64,000 nt of DNA from contig NC_084487.1 of assembly GCF_030035675.1 (NCBI RefSeq), positions 90,778,486 through 90,842,485 of the forward strand, read 5' to 3'. This document shows positions 10,633 to 21,362 of the stretch, in pieces. Source of the DNA: Rhineura floridana (Eukaryota > Chordata > Lepidosauria > Squamata > Rhineuridae). The number at the start of each line of letters is the position of its first letter. Positions within the stretch are counted from its first letter, which is position 1. The position numbers were made by a program, and so were the translations under genes. The notes beneath the pieces were generated by a model. It worked only from the letters and a program-made list of their open reading frames with translations. It ran no database searches and was not told the DNA's origin.

Positions 10633-11129
10633 TAAGAGCCCCCTGGGGCTTGCTGCACCTAACTGGTCTTATGCGCGTGTGCGAATGCACGCACACACAC
10701 ACAAGCTTTAAGGTTCCTTGAATTACTCTCTTCCCACTTCAATACCCAATAGCTGGACAGAGCAGCACTATACTCAGACCACTAACCCCTATTTGCTCTG
10801 CATATGACTCTCTCTTGTTCTTCCAGCTCCCACTGAAGGGGAATTATTTTAATAATATATACATCCCTACACAGAACCAGCGTATTATGCTTTCACATGG
10901 ATGCTGGGAAATTTGTACATGTTGCCCATGTTGATTTGGGGGAAGGAGAGAAATACACAAAGGCTAATCATTGCTGTGTTTTTTATCTTGAAAACAAAAG
11001 ACAAGTTGCATCCAAGTTGACAGCACATACAATAATATTTTCCTTCAATAAACTATTTTAGCATTCAAACCAGCATATGGAAGCAAAAGTGTCATGACAT
11101 ATTTTTATATTAAACTAATTTTGTTTTAC
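10633..11129. other. No gene recognised; intron 3 with (GT/CA) run
   Basis: A short purine-pyrimidine alternation lies at about 10670-10702 (GCGCGTGTGCG then ACACACACAC). The rest is unassigned intron. Confidence 0.5.
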
Positions 11130-11303
11130 CTCATTCTGTGCTTCAATATCAGCTTTATGTTCAAGCAGATGTTTTGTTATAGATAAGCTAGAATTAGAGG
11201 CAGCGAAGTGGAGAGCAGTGTTATTGTGAATATCCAAAATATTAGAGTCTGCTCCGTGCTCAAGCAGATAAATTGCACAAAATTCCTGCTGGCATTGCAC
11301 AGC
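11130..11303 (-). CDS. ANKRD26: ANKRD26-like exon 3 (ankyrin repeats 3-4)
   Basis: A 174-nt, phase 0-0 exon of 58 codons. It begins AVQCQQEFCAIYLLEHGADS and ends KHLLEHKADIEAQNE. It completes ankyrin repeat 3 and covers repeat 4 (NTALHFAASNSSLSITKHLL). Human ANKRD26 has the near-parallel text [21 protein letters not shown] and IEAKN. The acceptor is ATGTTTCAG with AG at 11305-11304. The donor is GAG|GTAAAA. No stop or frame break is present. Confidence 0.88.
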
Positions 11304-11458
11304 CTGAAACATTTAAAGAAAGGTAGTCAGGTCCACAAATTATGTTAATACACCCAATTTAATGAAAGGCAAAATAAAAACTTTTCCTTGAACCTTTTTT
11401 GGTTATGACTAGCAACTGTAACTTATTTTATGGATATTTGTTATTAACATGAAAACTA

Positions 11459-12057
<599 letters not shown>

Positions 12058-12061
12058 TTCA

Positions 12062-12155
12062 TGTTAAACGTGGATTCCTGTATTGAGCCTGTATTGGTTT
12101 GACTGAACGGCCTTATAGGGCCCCTCCAACTCTGCTATTGTATGATTCTATGATA
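12062..12155 (+). mobile_element. CR1 LINE 3' tail
   Basis: The text GTGGATTCCTGTATTGAGCC, GGCCTTATAGGGCCCCTCCA and the end TGTATGATTCTATGAT is the CR1 3' terminus. Confidence 0.7.
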
Positions 12156-12284
12156 AGTCCAACTGTTTGTTCACTACAACCTAATGACTCCCCAGGCTGA
12201 CTGCTCCTGGCAGTAATTAATTTCCACTTTTCAACTACAGTTGCATTTCTTTGTGTTTTACAACATAGGAAGAAATCCAAAGGA

Positions 12285-12475
12285 CAAACCTCAGCATGCA
12301 GTCTAATCCTATCTAGGTTTACCCACTAAACAGGCTACGGTTTGAAGGCACATGAGGCCAGCAGGGTCAGGTTTGGCCAGTGTCTGGATGGGAGACTGCC
12401 TGGGAACCATATGTAAGCTACCTTGGGTTTCTATCAAGAAAAGAAAGGCAGGGTATAAATGTAATAAATAAATGA
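12285..12475 (+). mobile_element. 5S rRNA-derived SINE
   Basis: The segment at about 12363-12405, including GCCAGTGTCTGGATGGGAGA then CTGCCTGGGAA, matches the 3' part of 5S rRNA (consensus TTAGTACTTGGATGGGAGACCGCCTGGGAA), with the polymerase III C-box region. It is followed by a LINE-like tail (GGCAGGGTATAAATGTAATA). The 5S 5' part is degraded. It is not a functional 5S gene, because the A-box side is lost and a tail is attached. Confidence 0.75.
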
Positions 12476-12671
12476 CTTGCGTCTACTGAGAAGCTGCTTT
12501 TGCCCTCTCCTTCCACTGTGAGAAATAAATGGTGGTTTGCAACAACAAAAAGTCAGTTATCAATAAAGCTAAGAATAAAATTGTAGAGATAATCCGAGAC
12601 TATAAATATGTTCTTAGATTTCAAAGATTTCTATATTTTTTGAATACAGCACATGAATTAATAGTGGTCTG

Positions 12672-13102
12672 CAGGGCTGTGGAGTCGGAGTTGTGGAGTC
12701 GCAAGCAATTTTGGGAGGAGTCGGAAGAAATGTACCGGCTCCGACTTCAAAATAAATTTTGATTGACAAATTTTTTAAAATATAAATTCAAAATGTCAAA
12801 GAAGCTTCCCATTAAGTCAGCTGTAGTTGAGCATTTCACCATAACTCAAGATGGAAAACATTTTGTGTGTCAGTATATGACAGGACACAGATGAAGACAA
12901 ATGCTGTGATGCCAAGATCAGCGCATATTCAGGCAGCGATAAAAATGCTCCTATGAGAGCTTCCAATTTAAAAAGACATTTACAGCCCTTTCCAGGGCTG
13001 TGGAGTTGGAAGCAATTTTGGGTGGAGTCGGACTCGGACGGAAGAAAAATAGAGGAGTTGGAGTCAGAGTCGAAGGTTTGGTGTACCGACTCCACAGCCC
13101 TG
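12672..13102 (+). mobile_element. hAT non-autonomous element with BED-finger remnant
   Basis: The terminal inverted repeats are CAGGGCTGTGGAGTCGG and CCGACTCCACAGCCCTG. The target duplications are gtggtctg and gtggtatg (7 of 8), diagnostic of hAT. Between about 12795 and 12978 broken frames read VEHFTITQDGKHFVC, then KISAYS, then APMRASNLKRHLQ, a BED-type zinc finger as at the N-terminus of hAT transposases. A second copy of the left end (CAGGGCTGTGGAGTTGG) lies inside at about 12992. It has no catalytic domain, so it could only have moved with help from another transposase. Confidence 0.82.
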
Positions 13103-13919
13103 GTGGTATGCTGACAACACTGTATTCAGAATGGTTGTCTAATCCAATCACAACTTCCCTGTGCTTGACAGATGTTAATCAAGTTACTGGATGGGAGATG
13201 GGATCAAGGATTGTTTTTTTTTTTAAAGCACCTTCCTAGTCAGAGTATTTTTTATTCTAATTTAAAAACAGCAAAACTTATTATGAGACACTGATATTTA
13301 AGCACAGAGCTGTTTCCAGGATCTCCAGATGCCAAAGAATTGCCAGCTATTACACACTAGCATAGGAACTAGTGGCAAAATAAACTATAGAGATCAATGC
13401 TGAATGAGGAAAGATAAATGACTGGTATTATATCTTGAACACTATACATTAATAGGAAACAGGGGAAATGAGAAAAGCAGTTATAAAACAGTTATAATTT
13501 GTTAAAGTATTATAACCCACTCTGTATACTAACAATGTGTTATTTATGTTATTTTTAATAATTATAGCTGCAAGAAGTAACAGGTGCTTGAAAAAGTGGG
13601 ACAAGACATGAAATTAATAACAACACCCCCCAGGGAATGTGCTGCAGGGACTGAAATCTTCCAAGGATGCTTTACACAAATCCTACATGGGAAATACTTC
13701 CCTGTAAGGAAAACACCACGCAAGTATATATAGGCTGCCACACAGATGGCACATACAGTAGCCTCAGTTTAGTTCTGGTCCTGTTCATTAAGGGAGATTA
13801 AGCCACCTGTGAACATGAGTGCACAAGCAAAAAAGTGCCCTGAGTTTCTTGAAGGGAGACCAGGATGCTGTTGGTAAAGAAAAGACTTGGACCAGGAGAC
13901 CCACCTACAAATTCCTCGC
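13103..13919. other. No gene recognised; intron 1
   Basis: Intron 1 sequence of the ANKRD26-like gene. No repeat family is recognised apart from short A/T runs. Confidence 0.45.
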
Positions 13920-14006
13920 TCACCCATGAAGCTTGCTGGCTACCGTCACTATCTCTCAACGTAGCCTACCTCACCTGACTACTGTGAGGATACAATGGAA
14001 TAATTG
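13920..14006 (+). mobile_element. tRNA-SINE body fragment
   Basis: The text CACCCATGAAGCTTGCTGGC and GTGAGGATACAATGGAATAA parallels the body of the SINE at 49845 (CAGCCATGAAGCCCACTGGG and GTAAGGACAAAATGG). The tRNA head is missing. Confidence 0.5.
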
Positions 14007-14214
14007 CTGTTTGCACTGTCCTGAACTCCTTGGAGTAACAGAGGGATGAGAAGATTAACAGAAGTGTAGCTGGCAAGAATGGGGACTTACAGAAGGCCCT
14101 CGTAAGGAGAAGCCCCTGCATTTCCAAAGTCATAATGACAGAGAAAGGGAGTGGGTGGAGAGCCGCTCCTTTGCCCAGGGGAAGGATCGAGAAGCAGCCC
14201 TTGCACTCCCGCAC

Positions 14215-14468
14215 CTGGAGTCTTTATCCGGCTCGTTGATGTCATGCTTGTATACAAGCCGCAACAAATCGCCCATGTTCCCGTCGACCGCTGCCCGATG
14301 TAGCTGGCCCAACTCTTTCCTCCGTACCACATAGGCGCCGTCACTGGCAAGGGAGGAGGCGCAGGCCGACAGGGGCAACTCGACGGCCGGATCGCTAGAG
14401 GGACGCAGGAGCTCCGGCTCTGCCGTTTTCTTCTTCCTCAACTTTAGCATCCCCTTTAGCCTCTTCAT
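14215..14468 (-). CDS. ANKRD26: ANKRD26-like exon 1 (start codon and ankyrin repeat 1)
   Basis: This is the first coding exon, 84 codons plus 2 nt. I chose the ATG at 14468 (MKRLKGMLKLRKKK...). The frame stays open slightly upstream, but only by way of a TTG codon. The N-terminal 15 residues are strongly basic and are followed by a Ser/Pro/Ala-rich stretch. The motif YVVRRKELGQLHRAAVDGN, near residues 46-64, corresponds to the YHVRDRDLGKIHKAASAGN block of human ANKRD26 and opens ankyrin repeat 1, which ends near DINEPDKDS. The exon ends AG with donor GTGCGG at 14214-14209, and the split codon AG|A gives Arg. It sits inside the CpG-rich promoter region, as expected for exon 1. Confidence 0.85.
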
Positions 14469-14479
14469 CCTTGTCAGCA

Positions 14480-14900
14480 AGGGTCAAGAAGGGAAGGGAA
14501 CGTTTGGGAGATGGCATTAGCCACCACCAATTCACTCTCCCGCCAGCAAATGAAAACAGGCCCCTGAGAGACCAGCTCCCAGACTGGCTGGAAACGGCGG
14601 CTGTAACAATCACCAACCGTAAAGCGCGCGTCTCTTCGGAACGGGGGAGGGAGGAAGGAAGAGGAAGAGAGCGCGGAAGATTGCAGCCAAGGTAACGGCT
14701 TTCCTGATGAGGTATTACGCATGCGTCCTCAAGCTTTCGTCTGACACCACCACCGTTTACACAACCTTCCTTAAAGCGCATGCGCGATCCTGCTTGACGT
14801 TTTCCCACCCCCGTGTTTTCGCTTCTTGCTACCGCCCGCAGGGTTTAACGAAGAAGGGACGGTTAGGATCGCGTGGTGGTACTTCTCATTGCTCGTAGCT
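14480..14900 (-). promoter_or_regulatory. CpG-rich promoter region of the ANKRD26-like gene
   Basis: The stretch just upstream of exon 1 is rich in CG dinucleotides, unlike the AT-rich surroundings, and the CpG-rich zone runs on into exon 1. It holds two palindromes that fit NRF1 sites, GCGCATGCGC at 14776-14785 and ACGCATGCGT at 14717-14726, and several purine-rich GGAA-type motifs that could bind ETS factors. There is no clear TATA box, which fits a CpG-island promoter. Such promoters are often bidirectional, but no coding exon is recognised on the plus strand to the right. Confidence 0.65.
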
Positions 14901-14989
14901 GGTCTAGGGTAAAATGAGTAGTTCACATGGGCCGGATGCAGAGCCTTGAGCTTAATTTTTGTTCTAGGGTTAAGTAAGGAGGAGCTCAT

Positions 14990-15665
14990 TGTAGAATTAT
15001 AGAATCAACCCCCTGCTCAAAGTAGGAATCCAAATTAAAGCATACCCGACAGGAGGCTGTCAAGCTGCTTCTTGAATGCCTCCAGTGTTGCAGAGCCCAA
15101 CACCTCCCTAAGTAATTGATTCCATTGTCGTACTGCTCTAACAGTTACGAAGTTTTTCCTGATGTTCAGTTGAAATCCAGCTTCCTGTAACTTGAACCCA
15201 TTATTCTGTGTCCTGCACTCTGGGACTATTGAGAAGATATCCTGAAGATATCTGTGTGATAACCTTTCAGGTAATTGAACAGTGCAATCTCAGTCTTCTC
15301 CTGTCAAGGCTAAGCATGCCCACTTCTTTCAGTCTCTCCTCAGAGGGCTTTGTTCCTGGTCCCCTGATCATCCTCGTTGCCCTCCTCTGAACCCGTTCCA
15401 GTTTGTCTGCATCCTTCTTAAAGTGTGGTGTCCAGAACTGGATGCAGTACTCAAGACAAGGCCTTACCAATGCTGAATAGAGGGGACCAATACTTAACGT
15501 GATTTGGGAACTATACGTCTATTAATGCAGCCTAAAATAGCATTTGCCTTTTTTGCAGCCACATCACATTGTTGGCTCATATTCAGCTTGTGATCAACAA
15601 CAATCCCAAGATCCTTCTCGCTTGTAGTATTGCTGAGCCAAGTATCCCCCATTTTATAATTGTGC
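14990..15665 (-). mobile_element. CR1 LINE 3' end
   Basis: The minus strand reads the CR1 ORF2 C-terminus ([35 protein letters not shown]), the LDRRRLR stretch, then the 3' end finishing ATTCTATAATTCTA. It lies just outside the gene promoter. Confidence 0.85.
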
Positions 15666-15724
15666 ATCTCTGATACTCATTAACACAACTGCCCTCTCCT
15701 CACTGCCCCCTATTCCTGACCTAA

Positions 15725-15845
15725 GTCTGGTATAGTCTACCCTTCACAGAGCTACAGTTCCCAGCACTCTTAACAAACTACAGTTCTTAGGATACTTTGG
15801 GGGAAATAATGGCTTTAACTGTATGGTGTGTTAGCAACCAGTGCA
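15725..15845 (+). mobile_element. Short non-autonomous DNA element fragment
   Basis: The text GAGCTACAGTTCCCAGCACT, then AACAAACTACAGTTCTTAGG and ACTTTGGGGGAAATAATGGC, resembles a common reptile short DNA element. The ends are not clear. Confidence 0.4.
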
Positions 15846-17285
15846 ACAGTCAACCCTGGGATATTTTATTCTACAATGTCTGACAGCACAGATTTATAGG
15901 TATCAGGAACAGAAACGCTGCACAGGAAAGAAAGTCTTCAACATTACCACCAACCTTTTCCTAAAAGCAGATGGTCTCCCAGTGTCAGTGATGTGAATGT
16001 GGGAAGAAATAAGCTCACACTGCATGTATTTGAAAATTCTATCCTGAGTGTGCTGTGTATTACGAGAGTAGTTTAAAATGTTTTTGCACTAGAGATTTTT
16101 GTGATCAATCTTTAATAGCACAGAAAATATTATTCAGATGACTGCTGCACTGAATATTGACTTTAAATTGCATCTAGAAGGGGATATTTTTTTCCTCCGT
16201 ATGTTGTATAATTTGTTGTTTGAAGGGTATTCATATAGCCTGTGTACTCTGCAGTTTGATGTATTCATCTCCTAGAGTTTAGGCTTTACTACGTATGGAC
16301 TCCAGATTGCAGTCAGACTCACCAGCTGCTATTTCTAGGCCACTTGCCAGCAGAGTAGAAGGGTGCTTCAAAGGTTAGCAAGCAACAGAATACTTTGATT
16401 GAGATATTGCATTTGATAATATTTTTTGCCTTGCCTTGGACAGTGAGAAAAGAATTTGGGCTCCTCACATATTAGATATTGCTCCTGACCTATATTCCAG
16501 TGGAATCTCTATGATAACTTGAAAGCAGCATCATAGTGTTGCTTACAATGCATATTTGAATAGTAATAGCAGTGATCCATCATGCAACTGGTTCTTAGCT
16601 TTGAAACTCCATTGGAAACAGATGTGTTCCAGTTTTTTATAAAGGCGTCTCTTATCTGTTTGAAAAACACAGAAACTGCAAGTAAGAATGGATCCTTCGC
16701 TTCCATATATCTTGGAAGACAATCTTACTCGGCCACGAGTGATCACCAATGAATGAATCTTAAAGGAGAAAAGTGGCATACACACTCACATGAGCCTTCA
16801 CAACTGAAATAGTAGGATATCTGTATGTTCATAGAAATGAGAAGCTGCCTTTAGATTAAAGCACTTAAGGTTTTAATCCTATACATACTTTCCTAGGAAT
16901 AAGACTTTCCCCTAAACTGTCATCTACCAGCAGCCATTCCATCAGGAGATAATAGAGGGAGAGATGGGACCTCAGGGTTTCTTATTTGCTCTGCTGAGAG
17001 ACTAGCAACTGTTTACACCTCCTCCCCTTGAATTCTTGCAATAACAGGTGTTTATTGCGAGAACTCTATATCTAATGTGCATGTTTGCTGTGGGAGGAAG
17101 GAATTGCTGAAAATCAGGCTTGGAACCTAACTTATGGAAGGAAATTTTCCAGTCAACTCCACCCTCCTGCAGGCCCTCACACTCCATGCCGCATTGTTCA
17201 CAAGAGTCTTTTAGGGGCCGTTGCAGGTGGATGCAGGGGAAAGGAGAGACAGGAAACTTTGCTTCCATGAACTTCCTTCTCCTTA
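15846..17285. other. No gene recognised; one short repeat scrap
   Basis: At 16868-16912 the run TTTTAATCCTATACATACTT belongs to the AATCCTATACAC family. Several short ORFs at 16.5-17.3 kb have no recognisable domain. Confidence 0.45.
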
Positions 17286-17628
17286 AATATTAGACAGATA
17301 CCATCTCTGTTATCTTTTTGGTGCCTACTGAAGACCTTCCTCTTTCAACAAGCCTTTTAAGTTGAGATCTTATCCCAATCTGCGTCTGTGTTGGAATTGC
17401 TTTTTAATATATTTTTAAACCTTTTTTTTAAATGGTTTTAAACCTTTTTTTAAAGATGTTTTTAAATCTTTTGTTTTAAATGTTTTTAAAGATGTTTTGT
17501 TCTCATATATTTTAAAGTCTATTTTTATGATGTTTTAAAGTGTTTTTAGTGCTTTTGTTTACTGCCCTGGGCTTCTACTGGGAGGAAGGGCAGGAATAAA
17601 TCAAATAAATAAATAAACTAACCTGCAA
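17286..17628 (+). mobile_element. L2-clade LINE 3' end
   Basis: The text CTACTGAAGACCTTCCTCTT, CAACAAGCCTTTTAAGTTGA, a T-rich stretch of repeated TTTTTAAA units, then GCCCTGGGCTTCTACTGGGA and a (AAATA)n tail. It is the sense copy of the fragments at 11655, 47338, 57065 and 58955. Confidence 0.8.
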
Positions 17629-17881
17629 TCTAAGCCAGTGGAATTTGCTTGTGAGTAAACATGGCAAGAATCTGAATGCACAGCTTAGGCTTGATCTCAT
17701 ACAATGCAGTTATAAGAAAAATGCATATCTGTTGCAACAGGCCTCTTTCTTGATGTATGTGGCATTTTAGTGCTATTCAAAATTTAATGTTTATGGTTAT
17801 TTTTGAGAGGCAGATTAGTATAGAAGATAGATTGTTGAATTTGGAAAGGAAGAGGATCCAAAACCTTGCTCCAACACTCAC
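17629..17881. other. No gene or repeat recognised
   Basis: Unassigned sequence between a LINE tail and a SINE. Confidence 0.4.
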
Positions 17882-18047
17882 CAGGTCTCCTTAAATAGAA
17901 AGCTGCATTGTACTGAATCAGACCACTAGTATATACACTGACTGGAAGCAGCTCTCCAGGATTCAGACAGAGGTCTCTCCTAGTCCCACCTGCAGATGCC
18001 AGGGATTGAACCTAGGATCTTCTGCATTCAAAGAAGATGCTTTTTAT
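17882..18047 (-). mobile_element. tRNA-derived SINE
   Basis: On the minus strand the head reads AGCATCTTCTTTGAATGCAG, then the B box GGTTCAATCC (18003-18012 on plus). The body follows (AGAGACCTCTGTCTGAATCC, ACTGATTCAGTACAATGCAG). This is a common reptile tRNA-SINE arrangement. Confidence 0.7.
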
Positions 18048-18109
18048 AGCCCTTCCTTGCTCAGGTCACTCAAAGAGCAATGTAAAGGTAAAACAGAATA
18101 TCCTAATAG

Positions 18110-18445
18110 GGTTGTTCTGTACATCAAAGGAGAGGTGAGAAAGCAAGGTTGGGCCCAACTGCAATTTGGCATCTTCCTTTCCAGAACTGGCCCCATCATC
18201 AGCCATTCTTCCTGAATGCATTAAAGGGAGAGGTAAGGTTGTGAGATATCTTCCATTAGTTTACCTGGGACCAAATGCAATTTTGCTCCTACTTCACAGA
18301 CCTGCTTTTATCAGCAGCCATTCTACTTGGCTGTGGCAGAGGGAAAAGTGACATAGCAATGCCCCTCTGTCAACCTTGCTAGGAACAACTGCCATTTGGT
18401 TTCTCTCCTTTCAGAACCGTCTTCTGTAGTGATCAATCTACCTAG
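18110..18445. repeat. Degenerate ~115-bp tandem repeat, 3 copies
   Basis: Three related units start at about 18161 (GCAATTTGGCATCTTCCTTT), 18277 (GCAATTTTGCTCCTACTTCA) and 18391 (GCCATTTGGTTTCTCTCCTT). Each is followed by CAGAAC/CAGACC and a CCATTC or CAATC plus TACCT-type block. The spacing is 116 and 114 bp. Confidence 0.65.
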
Positions 18446-19688
18446 TTATTGTGTAACTTCATTATGTATTATGTAAAAGCTGGTACCACAATTTGCTTCT
18501 TTTTCTCTTCCTTCCCCATTGCTTTTGTCTTATAGAACTGTAAACCATCTTGAGTGCTTGGGCATTTATCAGGATCCCAGAAAGGCCTCATCTGAAAAGG
18601 AGGCTTCTAACCCCATGGAGAACCCCAGTACAGCTGGGAATCTGGAAGAACCCACAAACATCCCAAGGCAGCCCAAAGTGCCTAGGCTCATAGGTGTCTC
18701 AGCTGAACCTCCCAGTTGCCCATGAAACCAAAACCTTGCCTTCATCTCCAATTCTTCCACTTCATCACCTGAGCCCTAACAGGGAAGGTAGTGGACCCAA
18801 TGGAAAGCCCAGAATCAGCACGGGTGTGCTCTTCTGGCATCTATTACCTGGGGTCTCCTTGGGTACAAGGGTCTACCCAGGAGGAAGAAGATGACTCATC
18901 TGTGAACACGCACATAGGCATTTCGAAGAGTGTGAATTTAGGTTAACAACATTAATATAATGGTGAAATCCACTACAGCCTGAAGAGATTTATATATCAC
19001 TTAATCTCTACTTAAATTCTTAATGTGGAGCTTAAATTAAGCTTAAACTATGGAGAACTTTTACACAGGGGTTTACCTTGAGGTGAAGGTGAGTACAGGG
19101 CTGCCTTTGATGCTGTTGGGACTACACATACAGGTAAGTAGTATAAATATAGTGTCCATGCACAGTGTCTATTAACTCTCTTGAATCAATGACCTGCTAT
19201 GGCAACATTATAATTATTCAGGCACACTTTCATCTTGGCTGCTTTTCCCTCAGTGTCATATGTTGAATCCTGCTTATATACTGATCATGGATTATTTATA
19301 TCAGAGGCATATTGGGAGCATATTCATGTTTTGGCTGGATTTTTGAAAGTGCTGTGTGTAGCACATCATGTGTACTACAAAAGAAAGACAGACCAGGAAC
19401 CATTTTAGATTATAAATATGAGCTGCCGCCTCTTTGAAAGTCCATTCTATTTTTAATTTCTCGATACTTCCTAGCCTTCTCTGAGAACCAGATAGAACCA
19501 GAGTTGTGATTGTTCCACAATGTGTAGGAGAACTAGGGCCACAGTATTAATGGAAGGCCTCACCATGGTAATGTTCTTGATGCCTACATTTTAGCCTTTT
19601 ACAACACTTACACTTCTCGCTAGAGTTGAAAAGCTGCCTCTGTGTTTTTCCAGAGAAACCCCAAATGGGGGGAGCCTGGGTTCTTCTA
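18446..19688. other. No gene recognised; one coding-like short ORF
   Basis: A plus-strand ORF near 18519-18725 reads ECLGIYQDPRKASSEKEASN and a Pro-rich tail. It has no family match I know and no convincing splice or promoter context. The rest holds nothing recognised. Confidence 0.35.
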
Positions 19689-20186
19689 CTAACTGAAATA
19701 TTGTTTATTACATTTGTTAATTACTCCATAACCAAAGTTCTCTGGGTGATACAAAGTGATACACTATAATAAACATAAAATTCATAAAATAACATCAAAT
19801 TTAACAATAAAATTAACTGTAAGCTAATAGCAGCCAGAACCATAAAACCTAATCTCAGAAACCTAAAACAATCTAATTCACAGTCACCATAAAAATCAGA
19901 ATAAAACAAAAACATGAATATTCCATTTATATTAGAAGATATTAAGATGGTAATTAAAAAGCCTGAGAAAATATTTAAAAGTCTCTGCTTGGTGCCCAAA
20001 AGACATTAATGTAGGTGTCAAGAAAGCTTCTCCAGGGTGAGTGTTCTATAATGGGGAGCATCTCTTGTAGCCATTCTCCATACCTGAGATAGAGGGGGGA
20101 GGACTCAAAGGGTCTCTACTGATCTGAGGGAATAGGTGGGGTCCCTTAGATATTGATATAGGGCTATTTTATTCATAGGTCTGGAA
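19689..20186 (-). mobile_element. LINE 3' fragment (L2-clade likely)
   Basis: Antisense A-rich tail structure (TTAATTACTCCATAACCAAA onward) followed by CTTGGTGCCCAAAAGACATT and AGCTTCTCCAGGGTGAGTGT, which resembles the L2 3' region in outline. The hAT-like element at 20187 inserted at its right edge. The continuation after it is too short to call. Confidence 0.45.
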
Positions 20187-20228
20187 TAGGGTTGCCAGGT
20201 CAGAAGCATCCCAAAACCTGAGATTTTA

Positions 20229-20297
20229 GGGGCGGGCCCGAGTGATGTCACGGGGCGGGCCCAAGTGATGTCATGGGGCGGGCCCGAGTGATGTCAT
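20229..20297 (+). repeat. 21-bp GC-rich tandem repeat, 3 copies
   Basis: The unit GGGCGGGCCCGAGTGATGTC occurs three times in a row with one or two changes. It carries a CGGGCCCG palindrome and a TGATGTCA motif resembling a CRE/AP-1 site in each copy. Confidence 0.85.
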
Positions 20298-20819
20298 TAA
20301 GCATGACACATTAAGCATCAATCACAGTTGCTTGGAGCGTACAATTAAAAAAAAATCTGACTGGAAATTAAGCTATACATCTCAGCTAAAAGATGGAGAC
20401 TGGGTAGGGAACATTTAATCTAGCCTACTTACTTTCGGCAAGAAGGGTTTAAGTGCCTTCAGGCCAGGCCAGTCACCAGAAGGCCACAGTAGGAAGAAAG
20501 GAGCCTAATGTTGTGCAGATGTTAGATGGGAGCATTCGGGAGTAAAGATGGATGCCCCTGAAGGCTGCAATTCTAAACACACGTACTAAGGGACTAAGCC
20601 CCCATAGAACTCAACAGGACTTCTGAGTAGATATAGTTTGGATTGTGCTGTTGGTAAAGCTTGACTAGGGATCCTCTGCAAAGACATCCATATTCAAGCA
20701 GGGTTGGCAAGCCCCTACCTGGAATGCCCTGCCCTTTTAATGTGGCTGCTCCAAACTTTACAGATTTGACCCTTCACCTCAGAAAGAGGTCTGAGAAATG
20801 AATAAGAGTAAGATTCTCT

Positions 20820-21362
20820 ACCCTTTCTGTCTGCGTAGATGCCCTGATCCTTCCCCTGCGCCCAGCAGAAGCTCTGGGCCAGGTGGGACGCAGTGGCATC
20901 TCATAGAGGACAACCTCCCCTTTCATGGGGTGTAAGATTTGTCCTGGCCAAGAGCAGATTTTGGGGTGGGCACCCCCAATTACTTATTTTTCCTGTATGT
21001 CTTTTTCTGCTTTGATTTTGTATAGATGTCCTCTTCTGTGCCCTGTGCCCAGCAGAAGCTCTGGGCCAGGCAGGATGCAGTGGCATCTCATAGAGGACAC
21101 CCTCCCCTTTCCTGGGGTATATGATTTGTCCTGGCCTAGAGCAGATTTTGGGGTGAGCACCCCAGTTACCTATTTTTTCCTGTATGTTTTGGTCTGCTTT
21201 GATTTTGCATAGATGCCCTCCTCCGTGCCCTGCGCCCAGCAGAAGCTCTGGGCCAGGCGGGGCACAGTGGCATCTCGTAGAGGACACCCTCCCCTTTCCT
21301 GAGGTATATGATTTGTCCTGTCCCAGAGCAGAGTTTGGGGTGGGCACCCCCAGTTACTTATT
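20820..21362 (+). repeat. 187-bp tandem array, about 2.9 copies
   Basis: The landmark AGATG(C/T)CCT followed by CCCAGCAGAAGCTCTGGGCC recurs at 20837, 21024 and 21211, exactly 187 bp apart. Units are about 90 percent alike by eye. The unit also holds AGAGCAGATTTTGGGGTG(G/A)GC. The monomer length is in the range of classical satellite units. Confidence 0.9.

Noticed and set aside
12361-12410. 5S rRNA gene
   Set aside because: Only the 3' part matches, with a LINE-like tail; it is a SINE.
14471-14898. Plus-strand ORFs in the CpG region as a divergent gene
   Set aside because: No known domain and composition explains them; a divergent transcript cannot be excluded but is not supported.
18519-18725. 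Coding-like ORF, ECLGIYQDPRKASSEKEASN
   Set aside because: No recognised family, no splice or promoter support; kept only as a note.
20901-21347. 148-codon minus-strand ORF
   Set aside because: It lies on the 187-bp tandem array, repeats with it in shifted frames and has no domain.
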